From: Paralvinella palmiformis
Taxonomy: Eukaryota; Annelida; Polychaeta; Terebellida; Alvinellidae
NCBI GenBank assembly: GCA_025642065.1
Contig: JAODUP010000944.1
Span: forward strand, 12,501 to 76,500
DNA length: 64,000 nucleotides
Direction: 5' to 3'
The notes beneath the pieces were generated by a model. The model worked only from the letters and a program-made list of their open reading frames with translations, was not told the origin of the DNA and searched no databases. How positions within the stretch are numbered: the first letter of the stretch is position 1; the number at the start of each line of letters is the position of its first letter. The translations under genes were made by a program, and so were the position numbers. Of the stretch, positions 34,630 through 46,136 are shown piece after piece.

Positions 34630-34950
34630 TATCTTTAATTCAGATTTCTTACTTCAGTGGTACTCTTAATATTGTCTAAAAGCCTCATAAGGAATATGAA
34701 AGATAAGCGTTATTTGCATGTGAAAGGAACCTTGAACAGGTATGTTTTCAAAACAGATTCAAAATTTACTAGAAATGACGCATTTCAACTATCCACCGGC
34801 AAACTGGAGTCTGGAACATCACATACATAAACGCCATATAATCTAATCATAGATACAAATACCTGCAATAGGTTTTGACTGGATAAGCTTGAATTTCTTA
34901 TGGACACTAACTGACATAAGTATTCAAGTGTGATGTGAGTTTATTAAGGA
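34588..34950 (-). mobile_element. Diverged L2-like LINE family 1 relative, 3' end
   Basis: An (ATT)n tail at 34588-34628, then sequence parallel to 44445-44700: a GTATCTTTAAT block, TGTGAAAGGAACCTTGAACAGG near 34720, and ACGCATTTC...CCGGCAAACTGGAG near 34778-34808 (the C-terminal coding region). Divergence is greater than in the other family 1 copies and the hairpin region is largely lost. Confidence 0.7.
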
Positions 34951-35839
34951 TGCCATCTAGTCTAGCCCATTATCAATAAAGAAATACATAACATAGACTG
35001 TTGACTATCTTTAAAAAGAGGTGCAGTTCCAGTTACAAAAACCTTCACGTGTTATATAGACCTGTCTCGTTAATCAGTAAAACTGCTAGACCTGGGGTAA
35101 TAATTTGAACAAGATTTAAAACAATACATTTTTTCCTGCCAAATAGCATTCTCATCTAAGCTTGTAGAATAAGTCTGTCTCGTCGAAACTGTATACATCT
35201 CTTGCCGGTTACGGTTTAAATGTTTCTTTCAGGTTCATTCGCAGCAACTTTGAAATAGGCACTCTCAATCTTTCCATGAATCCTAAGGCGGGTTTCCTCA
35301 TTGCGTGATTTGAAGCTTGGTGATCAGCCACGCAGATATTAAGGCTGAATGTAATTATTCCATGCTAAGGCTTTGCACATAGTTAAATATATAAGTTATA
35401 ACTTTGCATTTGAAAGGAGGTATGGATTCCGTACATTTGGTTCAGCTACTCTAAAATCACCACCTCCATATGATGTGATTCTGGTCTTTGAGATCATCAT
35501 TAACGACTTTTTCAAATAAGCATATACAAATTAAAGTTAAGCCTTCCTTCACTATGAGTGTATTTAATAGCATCTTGAATTCATTATGTTCTTTCAGTGG
35601 TAATCAAAAGAGACATTTATGTACAAGCTATATGCAATTGGCTAACACGTCTGTGTTACATTCCTATGAGCCGTGAGTTTCTATAACAAATGATCGTGCA
35701 ATGAACGCATGTGCCATAGTATTCTGGTATCAGCAGATAAATGGTGTTTCAATCATCTACTGAATCATGGTTGAATGTATTATGATATACATATATGGCG
35801 TATGGGCTGTTTTATACTTGTTGTATAACACTTGTTCCA
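34951..35839. other. Unresolved, possibly LINE-derived
   Basis: Lies between a LINE 3' end and a LINE reverse transcriptase scrap of the same orientation, so it may be the decayed middle of one element. I can identify no motif in it. A 62-codon plus-strand frame (35488-35676) is unassigned. Confidence 0.35.
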
Positions 35840-36110
35840 ACCTCAGTAACAAAATATTCTAGTCCACGGTGTCTGAAGCTGCCGATAGGTTAACAATGAC
35901 ACTGTCGTTTGACAACCAATGGTGCGGATAATGTAATTTTAACACACATCACACCAGTTTGAGTACTGTGAATATGACAATAAGCAGATTGCAGAGGCTC
36001 AACCAGCTCATTATCATGAACATGACGATTTAATTCAACAACTTCAGCTCTCTCATTTAATTTCTCAAAGAAGTAAACATCAGATACAAGCCGCTAGCTT
36101 ATTTTTGGAT
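35840..36110 (-). pseudogene. LINE reverse transcriptase scrap
   Basis: Minus-strand pieces: LNRHVHDNELVEPLQSAY near 35990-36040 and VNLSAASDTVDH near 35870-35905, corresponding to LNKYLINNNLNESLQSAY and LNLSAAFDSVDH (motif A) of the 44.4-kb LINE. In motif A the phenylalanine is serine. Frameshifts occur between pieces. Possibly the same element as 34588-34950. Confidence 0.7.
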
Positions 36111-37317
36111 CGTTTCTGTCCAGTGTGAGCTTCTTGTTTAAGGGTATCCCATTCGTAGACGTCATCATTTAAGAAACGATTTACAACATAATGACAAATT
36201 TACCATTTTCACCACGGATACACAAGTACGTTAAGAGAGGGTTTGGTCTACCAGATTCTGGAAGAATGCAATTCATAGCAATCATTAAAGTGCTTTCTGT
36301 TAAGCTTCATTTTGGAGAGTGTTATGAAATTACCCATGCGAATTTTATAGTTTATGTTCAGTTATATTTGTTCTTATTTAAGTATTTCAGTGTACCCTAA
36401 TTATTTGGTTCGTCTCTGGAAAGTACCTATTGAAACCTCCCGCCGTCTCTTTATCAGAATTACAAGTATCAAAAGCATTGGCATCTTTCCTGTGAAGGAC
36501 GTTATTTGCCACATTATTTGCCACATTAAAATATTTCTTGACAGGCATTGGCATTATTTTTATACTTCATATTTGCCGATTATAAATACTTATTTTCTAT
36601 TCCTTGTATGCTTAAATTTCCGCTGATAAATGGACACGTCACCAGGATTTCTCTTCTTTATTTTGACGATTTTTATCTGATATAAACGTACCACAAAGCC
36701 CAGGGATAATGTGTGTGAAGATCCAGATTCTCGAGCATGGGGGTGCTGTGTAATTAATGATAATTGTACGTCTTTGTTACAAGATATAACTAGCTCTCAC
36801 ATTGCTTTAAGTAGTCCACACAATCAAGACTAGCTTGGTATAATACATTATGTAATGCGGCTTTGCTTACAAAAGAACTTGATCATATTTATGACGTTAC
36901 GTACTGGTAGTTTACGTATGCTGTTTTGAGACAAGGTTCATCATCTGAAGAAAGGAGCTCCGGTCCCAAGGTATCACCAATTCTGGAGTGCGGCCTTCTT
37001 TATGGCATTCAAGATTGTCTTGCTAATTGATTAAAATACTGCCAGATGTAACACCCTTCACACTTTAAACTTAATAACAACAGTGATGTTTAAATAATTT
37101 ATTCGAGTACCTATATATGAATTATTTGTTGAAGTCATATTTGTAATTAGGGAATATAAAGTGTTTAATGCTCGAGCGTCACGGTTTAACTAATACCAAC
37201 ACACAAAATGTAACTTACATGCAGATATTATTAGGTTAAGGGCATTGAATCATATGTAGTAAGTGCGTTGATTCAGTGAATACTAACATAGCAATAATGT
37301 GCTTCATAGCATAATCG
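36111..37317. other. No recognised feature
   Basis: Contains a 13-14-bp tandem duplication (TTATTTGCCACA) at about 36508-36533 and frames of 60-90 codons without known domains. Confidence 0.45.
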
Positions 37318-37499
37318 GCGAGCTGTGATGGCACAGTTAGTTAGAGCGCGGGTCTCATAATCGAAAGGTCGCCTGTTCGAACTTCCGGAGCTGCAATGCT
37401 CTCATTTGGCGACTAGCTCACTCATCCAGAAATGGGAACCTAACTGGACGCGATGGCATGTGTTCAAGTAACGCTTTGCGCCTATAATGGCAGCATGCT
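37318..37499 (+). mobile_element. SINE-B, tRNA-Met-like head with truncated 3' end
   Basis: Best-preserved head of the family: A-box-like TGGCACAGTTAGTTAGAG, a TCTCATAATC anticodon loop with CAT, and B-box-like CTGTTCGAACTTCC, together resembling a tRNA-Met. The body continues to CCTATAATGGCAGCATGC and stops at 37499 at a short T-run/G-run. The 3' hairpin and (ATT)n tail are absent. The tRNA acceptor stem does not close well, so it is a SINE head and not a tRNA gene. Confidence 0.82.
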
Positions 37500-37566
37500 T
37501 TTTTTTGGGGGGGTATTGGTCTATTGGATTTTGAAATCATTTAGGGATAGATATATATTAAATCAC

Positions 37567-37613
37567 TTTATATATTATATATATTAATATATATATATAT
37601 ATATATAGATAAT

Positions 37614-37662
<49 letters not shown>

Positions 37663-37669
37663 TATATAC
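37567..37669. repeat. (TA)n microsatellite
   Basis: About 100 bp of TA with several AT-rich interruptions. Confidence 0.93.
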
Positions 37670-37992
37670 TAGCAGAGATAAATTAAGTTTCTTACCCGGT
37701 TGTAATATTTCAATAATTCTGAAATTAAAATTCTCTTATCACTCAGAAATATCTCCTCTTTTGAATAGGTTAGACAGGTGACAATAGCCTGTGAATTTGT
37801 GTATTGGAAATCACGCAGTATGGGCTCATTAATAAAGTAAGTTTTTTGTATTATTTGCTCGTGAATTTTGTGTACAGTTTGTAAACAAGAATATTTGCCA
37901 TATATATATTTATTCTTCTATTATATTGTACTGGTGAATAACATGTAAAGTGGTGTTATAACAATTGTAGTCCACCTCCGGATATAGACCTC

Positions 37993-38008
37993 TCTGTGAG
38001 AACCCTGA
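37993..38008. repeat. Target-site duplication of SINE-A copy 1, left
   Basis: TCTGTGAGAACCCTGA, repeated perfectly at 38196-38211 after the SINE. Confidence 0.92.
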
Positions 38009-38195
38009 GGCGCCTGTGTTGTCTAGCGGTAGCGTGTTGGACCACAGATCACTACCACCCGTGTTCGAATCCCGCGTGGGCTTCTCTGAAGGTTGTTTCG
38101 TCTTTCACTTCGTCTCATTACCTTTGGAGGTCGCTCGGCCCATTTAGCCTACCTCGTGCACAAAAGTGGCCGTAAAACATCAATCATCATCATCA
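38009..38195 (+). mobile_element. SINE-A copy 1 (tRNA-Trp-like head), full length
   Basis: A 187-bp element. The head has an A-box-like TCTAGCGGTAGCGTG and a B-box GTGTTCGAATCCC (38061-38073). The region between resembles tRNA-Trp around its anticodon (another copy retains GACTCCAGATCA). The body runs through CGGCCCATTTAGCCTACCTC and GTGCACAAAAGTGGCCGTAAA to an (ATC)n tail. The perfect 16-bp target-site duplication fixes both ends and shows LINE-type target-primed insertion. Short divergence between duplications suggests a fairly recent event. Confidence 0.92.
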
Positions 38196-38211
38196 TCTGT
38201 GAGAACCCTGA
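38196..38211. repeat. Target-site duplication of SINE-A copy 1, right
   Basis: Identical to 37993-38008. Confidence 0.92.
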
Positions 38212-38553
38212 CAAAATGTACACTGTATTCACGCAATAACTAAGTTATTATTTGTCGTTCTGTGTAAATTTAATGTGAAAATTAATATTTTATATTTATG
38301 ATAGTCATGCTAACATGGCTAAGTTAAATAAAAAAACAATATATCTTTGGATGTGTGGGACTAATCCCCGCCCCCGTCCGTGTGCAATACATAATATGTT
38401 TATTTTACGCATATTAAATTTACGAGGAGACTGTAGGAAAGTAAAACCAGCCTAAATGCAGGTATTTGCACATCATGCTGTAGTGCTCTCAGAACATGCA
38501 TGCCCTGTCATGAGATTATTAGTTTTTATATGTCATGATATTATGCTTATGGT

Positions 38554-38555
<2 letters not shown>
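38212..38555. other. No recognised feature
   Basis: AT-rich single-copy-looking sequence. Confidence 0.5.

Positions 38556-38618
<63 letters not shown>
38556..38618. repeat. (TA)n microsatellite
   Basis: About 31 perfect TA units. Confidence 0.97.
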
Positions 38619-38620
<2 letters not shown>

Positions 38621-39179
38621 TAAGCACTAATATTTTGTATCAGGTTCAGGGATTATTTATGTGGTATATGTATGTCGTGTTGTAAGATCATTGTTCTTGT
38701 TTATATCATTTAACCAGAATATCGTTATTGTATAGGTATATCATAATATAATTACCTTATCAATAGTATTGTACAAATTACTTAAACTATTTAAGTGTGA
38801 AACTTCAACATAAACCTAACATTAATGGGAGGGGGCGTGATTTGTGAGCGGAAATGTATTTTTTAAATTATCATTGAAGCATGAGTAACTAACAGATGTA
38901 TGCAAAATGGTACTACAACATGTTTATAGAGAGTGCCGGTTTAGATGCTTCCAAATTATAATTATCGCTCACTATGGTATTGCGATATGCTTTATTAATA
39001 TCTAGAAATAACCGTATTTAATTGGACAAGGTCATAACTGACAATTGGTTCAATCTTGTCAGACTCTATTAGTCTGAAAATGGGTCGGACGATCAGTATC
39101 TTCTATTCACGACTGATTCTGCTACCGTGCAAATGTTATTGAGCAGAATTTCTGACATAGCACTTCAACTATGACTCTC

Positions 39180-39440
39180 TTTCTGAAAATGAACAAATGC
39201 AATCATAATTGCATCTAAACTGTCGGAGACTGAGCATTTTATTGTGTAATATGCATTCCGATTACTTTTCTTTGGATTATTTAGGAATTGTTGAATCGTT
39301 CTGCTTTGAAAGTGAGCATCGTATCCGTCTCCCTGAGTACCATAACAGTATTAATCTAAGTAGATACGCCATAGATGGCCACAATGTTGGCGTTGTATTA
39401 TTTATCAAAGAGAGTCTAAGTTATAAAAGATGGTAATCCC
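39180..39440 (+). pseudogene. LINE endonuclease N-terminal fragment
   Basis: Plus-strand translation HLNCRRLSILLCNMHSDYF, LDYLGIVESFCFESE and GHNVGVVLFIKESLSYKR follows the order of LINE APE endonucleases (LN.RSL..., DI..ITET, GGG..L.I...). The catalytic E (in GIVES) is present. GGGV has become NVGVV by a small deletion. The frame ends at 39436 and no further endonuclease blocks follow. Family uncertain. Confidence 0.65.
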
Positions 39441-39544
39441 ACACTCTTGGGAGTGATGTATAGATCAAATATATTTCCTCTTCCTTATATTGATATTTGC
39501 AATGCTACACTGCTTGCAGTATGGGGGCTATAAATATAGATATC

Positions 39545-39600
39545 CTAATATATAGTTCACATGAATTATGGAACCCTGGGGTACTCCGCGTCTAATGGGT
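39545..39600 (-). pseudogene. LINE reverse transcriptase motif-B scrap
   Basis: Minus strand reads IRRGVPQGSIIHVNYIL, the conserved RGVPQGS motif B of LINE reverse transcriptase. Only about 55 bp is recognisable before a (TA)n tract. Confidence 0.6.
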
Positions 39601-39606
39601 CGATGT

Positions 39607-39608
<2 letters not shown>

Positions 39609-39658
<50 letters not shown>
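39609..39658. repeat. (TA)n microsatellite
   Basis: About 25 TA units separating two oppositely oriented reverse transcriptase scraps. Confidence 0.97.
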
Positions 39659-39663
<5 letters not shown>

Positions 39664-39673
39664 CCATTCAAAC

Positions 39674-39790
39674 AGTTTACGTCATTTACATAAATGGCTT
39701 ACCAAATAGTATTAAAGAACATGTTATATGATTTGCAGATGATACTACAGTTCTTCTGCAGCAGTTTCTTGAGATAAAGAAATGTAAACA
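39674..39790 (+). pseudogene. LINE reverse transcriptase motif-C scrap
   Basis: Plus strand reads YVIYINGLPNSIKEHVI, a stop, then FADDTTVLL with the FADD box at 39732-39743. This is the segment leading into and including the catalytic motif C. It lies on the opposite strand from the motif-B scrap just upstream, so the two cannot belong to one simple copy. Confidence 0.7.
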
Positions 39791-39849
39791 CTCAACCATT
39801 CACGCATAGTCAAATAAAGTCACACTGATATAGGGGCGGGATTCTAAAA

Positions 39850-39920
39850 CACAGATAGAGAGCGAGAGGGGGGAGATTGAGAGAAAAAGGGTGAGAGATA
39901 GAGTTAGAGAGAAATAGAGG

Positions 39921-39970
<50 letters not shown>

Positions 39971-40000
39971 AGAGACTGAGAGGGAAGGAAGATGGGAGAG
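39850..40000. repeat. GA-rich tract around (TA)n
   Basis: Purine-rich GAGA-type sequence (39855-39922), (TA)n (39924-39966), then more GAGA/GGAAG sequence (39968-39998). Long frames on the minus strand are low-complexity artefacts. Confidence 0.85.
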
Positions 40001-40244
40001 ACACATACACGAACAAACACACACAGATATACTCACATTTCACTCATTCGTTTTTGCTAACTCAGCCGTTTCCGAAATCTGCTTTTCTTTCTGCCTCTCT
40101 TGTGTGCTTGCTCATAACAAACGTTAACTGCAAACCGATATATACATTTCCAAGGCTGACCTGCGTGATATTAATTGACAATTATAAAATCGGAAAGTGT
40201 GGTAATATCTCAAAAGCGGTGATCCACTTGATGTAGCAAATTAT

Positions 40245-40257
40245 CCAGCGAAAATGA
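40245..40257. repeat. Target-site duplication of SINE-A copy 2, left
   Basis: CCAGCGAAAATGA, repeated at 40443-40455. Confidence 0.88.
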
Positions 40258-40442
40258 TGATTGATTGATGTTAAACGGCCATTTTTGTGCACAAGGTAGG
40301 CTAAATGGGCCTAGCGACCTCCAAAGGTAATGAGGCGAAGTCAATGAGGAAACAACCTTCAGATATGCCCACGCCGAGATTTGAACACGGGTGGTAGTGA
40401 TCTGTAGTCCAACACGCTACCGCTAGACCACGGAGGCGCCAG
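40258..40442 (-). mobile_element. SINE-A copy 2, full length
   Basis: Minus-strand copy, 185 bp, colinear with 38009-38195. Tail (ATC/ATCA) at 40258-40272, GTGCACAAAAATGGCCG, body, B box (GTGTTCAAATCTC), A box (TCTAGCGGTAGCGTG) and terminal GGCGCCTCCG. The 13-bp target-site duplication delimits it. One B-box base is changed relative to the other copies. A 84-codon minus-strand frame across it is incidental. Confidence 0.92.
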
Positions 40443-40455
40443 CCAGCGAAAATGA
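40443..40455. repeat. Target-site duplication of SINE-A copy 2, right
   Basis: Identical to 40245-40257. Confidence 0.88.
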
Positions 40456-40655
40456 AATAACCTTTCCACTCTGCTTTCTGCAGAATAGACGTAGATCGGC
40501 ACGCACATTTCATTGAAGATAAATTATGCAATATGTATGCTGACTTTCTATTCATGCGACTTTCTTATTAGTCTAAATCAAAGCTCATTCAGTTAGGTTT
40601 CTTTTGTTTATGACGCATAAGGACAGCACATTCTGTCGAATTCACCATCCGAAGC

Positions 40656-40862
40656 ATGTTCTCAGAACTAGCTTCGTACATTTATACTCAACCAGGTAAT
40701 AAGTCAACTTCTCTCATTGATAACTACTTTTATAGACACGTCTCTCCCACCACAGATAGGATATTTGCTCTCCCCAAGGAACTTTCCTTGGGTAGCGAAC
40801 TTCTCAAGAGCGCAAGAGTACATCTAAAATATGTCAGCCCTCACCAAGCTACTGCAGAATAG
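40656..40862 (+). other. Unassigned 68-codon open frame
   Basis: Reads SELASYIYTQPGNKSTSLIDNYFYRHV... and SLGSELLKSARVHLKYVSP. The SLIDN stretch vaguely recalls a retroelement endonuclease segment, but I cannot place it. Possibly an element scrap. Confidence 0.15.
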
Positions 40863-40869
40863 TGTCGCC

Positions 40870-43800
40870 TTGACACTGCTGTCATACGTTGATAGTATTT
40901 AGATTCATGCCTCACATAATGCTCGTATTAATCATACATTAATCATCCTGATAGTTACTTTATTTGATTATCCACATTATCATTATTCTAAGCTTGGATA
41001 GTTATTATTTCTACTCTATTTGTTGCCTCTTACTCCGCATAGACAGTTGCGTTAATGAAACTCAACTCTACACTTTCTAAACCCCAACTGACGCTGATTC
41101 CTGATATCCAAATTTCAACTAAAACAACAATGAAAATTGGTATTTTACAGTATCATCAAATGCCTTAGATCTGGAATTTTCGTGAAAGAAACGTAATTTA
41201 AATCCTGATGGGCACTTAGTGACTGAAAAATCCAATTTCTGGTTTATTGATTAGTCATAAACCGCATCGCATATCTGATAAAATGTCTTCTTCCTTGTTT
41301 ATACAAATAATATTACTGGAAGATGCTACCATATATCATAAAATAGCAGCAACAAGGTAGTAATAGTGATATTAGCGCTATATAAGTAGAATACGTATTG
41401 TCATCATCAGCCTTACCAAATGTTCAACTTTATCATTAGCATCATATAAATTATCTTTATAATTGGTGTCATTATTTTTTCGTATATTTAGTTGCTATTG
41501 TGAAGTTGTAACTGGACATCATTTTCCGTAATATGTTCTGATATAGATAGATAGGCTTTTCTTATAACTAGTAATTGTTATAATTAATAATTAGGTAAGC
41601 TATCGTATGTGAATTATTTTCTAATAAAACCAGGAGAGGACACCGATTCCAAATAAAGTGAGACATTATGAGCTGCATTTATTTTCTATGCATAAGATGG
41701 AAATTAATACAATTCTTACAAACAATATTTTAATAAGGAAATGATTCTGAAAGCATGTACTAAGTCCTTTCTGAAACAAAAAAATAACAAATGCTAGATA
41801 TAACTTTAGTAGATAGCCAATATAAATAAGACCTGACATATTCGTATTGATAAGAAAAATATCATAGCTTGGGCATCATTTGTCACGTGGGTTAGTTTGC
41901 ATGGGTTAGTTGCGTGATTGTGTATGTGGGTGGGGTGTGGGTGTAGTAATATACAGAGAATAACATTTTATTGATGTATGCTACTGATAAATAATAACAA
42001 GATCAGTGTGACCTCTGTCTAAACACAGATTTAGCCGATGAAGCTTTTCAACAATAGTTATGTTCGAATAGCATATAAGAAGAACAGATTTCTCGAAACG
42101 AATAGATGGTTTTAGAGATTTCTCATTTTATATTTTAAGTCTTATGATCTGTCCTCCAAACTTAATTTATAAAATTAGGGCAGATACGTAGCTACTCTAA
42201 ATGATTTATACCTATGTTCCTAATTAATAAGCAGTATTCCGTTCTGACGAATAAAACATTTAGCGCAACGAATAAAATACGATCATTTTCCAGAGATATG
42301 CCGACAATTTTTATTTCCTGTTTATTTTTATTATATTTACATTATCACATAACCCTTTGTTTGCACTGATGTTTTGAAATTATGTCACACTGCATAATAT
42401 CCTGATGAAATGGAATCATACGAATTACCACCCGCATACGTTAACTGAGCGAAGGATAATATATAAAAAACACATTTTGCCGAAATTAGAAACATTTAGA
42501 AACAGCATATGATTAAGCATTATATTTATATATTATTATAATAATTGTTATTGCCATCTTATGCCAGAATAAAATGATTATCCTCTTTATTAGAGTTGAT
42601 TATTGTCACGATTCTTCTGATAATGACTGTGTATTCCCCTTACAGAAATATGCACAGCAAAAAGATCTGCTGCGATATTGCAAAGTCCAAACCTATCTGT
42701 GAAATGTTATGCATTTATATATCTTAAAGGTGACAAAAAAAGAAACATTTCTAAGTAAATATAACGTAACGAACATTATTTTATTTCCTATTCACCAGCT
42801 GTCATATTTACATTAAAATGATCAACAAATCCTTAATTTTAACGTTGGATATAATTAATTAATAATGGATATTTGATTATCGATTAAAGTTTCGGCCATG
42901 AGAGATGCTAGAAAAAACTAGATTTAAAACGAGTGTAACTTTATTTCTAGGAACAAATTATATATTCTCTGATTATTATTTGACCAATTTGGGAAACCTT
43001 TTCCCATGACATTTAAGCTACTTTTCTTTAGGCTGGTGTCTTAATGTGAGATAAAAGTTAAACGTACAGCTAATTGGTTGTCCACCATCAATACGTGTAG
43101 ACTTGAAAATTATACCCCCATTGATATTTAGTTGTTTTTTTCAATAGAATACGTGAAACAAATTATGTGTAAGTGAAAATTTGAGGGTAAGTCACAATTT
43201 GAGAATCCATATTGTAGAGACTTTGTCGTTTACTTTTCTTGGTATTACATAATCCATGGCAGAATGCATTGCAGTTATCCAGTCTGTATCTTTCGATTAT
43301 GTACGATTAGACGCCTATTATAAATCGCTCATAAATAAATAAAATACTAAAATCAAATATCATTACATATGCACATGAATAATAGATGGACTCTTCCGAT
43401 TATTAAAATAAAATAAGTAGCCATAATTAGCGATTCGTTGCCAACATGTAAATGCAATTTTCATTTCAACTATATAACCGTAATGTAAATTTAATAAAGG
43501 ACTTCTAGTAGCACACTTTTCAGACTTTTACTGAAAAGGTATTTACCAATCATTATATTTGTGGTAGAGTACTACAGATAAAATAAATCAATATGTATTG
43601 TTATTATTAGTCTTAAAATATTTGCAACCGCAAATGTAACCCAGGAAGTCTATGATCAAACATTTCCTTTTGGGAAGTGCCTATGTATCTATAAAGAACC
43701 ATTACATGACAGTTAAGTGGTTCAAATAACGTAATAGTTAATTTCTCTAATTGAACAAATAATTCCTTAGAATCATATAAGCAAACCTTTTGACTAGCCA

Positions 43801-44429
43801 TTATTCTTCTGCCATGCAGTTAAATATGATGCAGCCTACTTGGCCAATCAGAGGCAATATAGGTAAACCCAATTAAGACTTGTGTAGTAAATTGAAATAC
43901 AGAAGAATGTAACAAATCTTTTAGTCCCTATATCATATTAATCCATATAAGGCATAATGTATCTGGGCCTTAGGAAAACAAAACTGTTAGCTGACGACGA
44001 CTGAACATGGACTACTCAAAGAGAACTAATGTTATAATGGGTTTTCGTGGGATACTTTCATTTGGGCAATAAATAAGAAATTCTAAACTATTTTGTTTGA
44101 TAAAAAGTACCATTATCGATCAAATATAACATCATATATTTCGCGTACTGGTGGATATATACGGATGGTGGTCAATAACAATTATATATATCGGTATTTG
44201 GAGCGGCCAGTTGTTAATGATTGAGGTTTTTAGAATTACCTGAGCATCAGCGGGGATTGATGGAATAGTTTTCTGTTATGGCGAGATGTATTGTCTTCGA
44301 CATATTTAAGTTTATGAAGTCTTATAGTACGGTACGTGTTTATACAATGTTTCGTTTGTTAAATAGCAAGCTAAGATATCAGTGTATCGAAATAGAGTAA
44401 CACCTATTTTATACTGTATTTAGTAGAAA
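40870..44429. other. Long stretch with no recognised feature
   Basis: About 3.5 kb of AT-rich DNA without long frames, microsatellites or visible repeat partners in the window. Confidence 0.5.
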
Positions 44430-44556
44430 ATAATAATAATAATGTATATTTAATAAAGTTCCCTTACTAGCAGGAGCCATTCAAAGGCGCTGTACCAATA
44501 ATACCCCAAATAATGTCTGTAAGAACCCTGTAATGATTTAAAAGATAATAATTATT

Positions 44557-44880
44557 TATCTGTGAAAGCGACCTTAAATAGGTGTGTTTTTAGAAGAGAC
44601 TTAACATTTCCAAGAGACGACGCATTTCTAATATTTGCCGGAAACCTATTCCACAAAGTGGGGGCTGCAACACTAAAGGCACAATCGCCATATGACTTGA
44701 GCGGAGACACTGGCACCTGCAATAGTATCTGACTGGATGACCTGAGTTTTCGGGATGACTTTCTAGTGGAAACCAGTTCGCCTTATCTTTGATAAGTTAT
44801 TAACAGAATCTTGAAATGGATACGCTGTCTAACAGGTACCCAATGTAGTTTTTGAAGAATTGGGGTGATCTGATCATATT
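44557..44880 (-). pseudogene. LINE family 1 ORF2 C-terminal region
   Basis: After a frameshift at about 44883 the minus strand continues with ITPILQKLHWVPVRQRIHF and KILLITYQ, then jumps (deletion relative to the 7.4-kb copy at about 44775) to LQVPVSPLKSYGDCAFSVAA, PTLWNRFPANIRNASSLGN and a final KSLLKTHLFKVAFTDK. This is the conserved tail of L2-type ORF2 (LHWLPV, LWN.LP, K..LKTHLF). The stop lies near 44557. Confidence 0.88.
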
Positions 44881-44882
44881 GT

Positions 44883-46136
44883 CTAGTATTTGTTACAAAT
44901 GCGAGCTGCACTATTCTGAATTCGTTGAAGGCGATTAATGTTATAATCAGATATGCCATATAACAGGGAGTTACAATAGTCTATACGAGATGCAACAAAG
45001 GCATGGACTACAGTTACAAGTGATTCTTGTGTCAAGAATGCTTTTAAACAGTGGATATTCTTAAGATGGTAGTAGGCAGCTCGGCATACTGATGTGACAT
45101 GTTCATGCATGTTAATACATTGGTCAAAAATAACCCCTAGATTTTTTACTGATCGAAGATATGTACCCATCTGTAATGCTGGTGCCTTTAGGGATTTAAC
45201 ACAATGTGGTGATGCCAAATATAAAATATTTGTTTTATTATCATTTAGATTTAGAAGACTTTGAGTCATCCATAGCCGAATATCAGCAATACAATGTTCT
45301 AAATTCTTCAAGGAAGAGGAGAAATTTAACTCATTGTCAGGATCCAGTGATATATACAGCTGTGTATCATCAGCATACAAATGATATTTAACCCCATATT
45401 GCTGCGCAATGATCCCAAGAGGACGGGTATACATTGTGAAAACCAGAGGACCAAGAACTGAACCCTGTGGTACATCAGATAACAAAAATTGAATGTCAGA
45501 AAAAATACCATTAACAGACACTCTCTGGGAGCATTGTTCCAGATAGGATCTAAACCATTCAAGTACTTTACCTGACAGACTAAACATGTCTTTTAACTTA
45601 GAGAAAAGTACATTATGGTCAACTGAATCAAATGCAGCAGACAGGTTAAGAAGAACAATAATTACTGGCTTACCTTGATCAATTGACATCATAATATCAT
45701 TTTTCACTCGAACCAAGGCTGTTTCAGTGCTGTGACCACTTTTATAGGCAGACTGTAGTGATTCATTAAGGTTATTATTGATCAAATATTTGTTTAAATG
45801 GAAAGCAACTGCCTTTTCTATAACTTTAGATAAAAATGCAAGATTTGAAACAGGTTTGTAATTGTTTAGAATATTACAGTCCATAGAGTGTTTTTTTATT
45901 AATGGTTTTACAAGGGTAGCTTTAATGGATCTTGGGAAAACACCCAGAGATAATGATTTATTAACTATATTTGTAATTAGGTTTATCAGAATATCCAAAC
46001 AATCTTTCACAAGCCATGTAGGCATAGGGTCAACTGCAAAGAAAGTATTGGTTGACTTTTTCAGCAACTGTCTGATATCAGTCTCTGTAAAAGGCTGAAA
46101 TATATCCATCATGGGTATACATGACTCTTCAACCAA
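44883..46136 (-). pseudogene. LINE family 1 reverse transcriptase (longest open part)
   Basis: A 417-codon open stretch with the reverse transcriptase fold in order: KPVSNLAFLSKVIEKAVAFHL (about 45850), LQSAYKSGHSTETALVRV, VLLNLSAAFDSVDHNVL (motif A, near 45640), LSDVPQGSVLGPLVF (motif B, near 45470), YHLYADDTQLYISLDPDNE (motif C, YADD at 45366-45377), NLNDNKTNILYLASP, LGVIFDQCINMHEHV and SRIDYCNSLLYGISDYN. All catalytic aspartates are present. It would copy element RNA at a nicked target. The open stretch begins without an ATG (first codon TTG); upstream protein continues in other frames, so it is a piece of a broken ORF2. Confidence 0.93.

Noticed and set aside
37318..37392. A tRNA-Met gene
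   Set aside because: A and B boxes and a CAT anticodon loop are visible, but the stems pair poorly and the same head is joined to the same non-tRNA body at 32.2-32.4 kb, so it is a SINE.
38009..38080. A tRNA-Trp gene
   Set aside because: The same head and body recur at 40.3 and 63.3 kb, with target-site duplications at two of the three; it is a SINE head.
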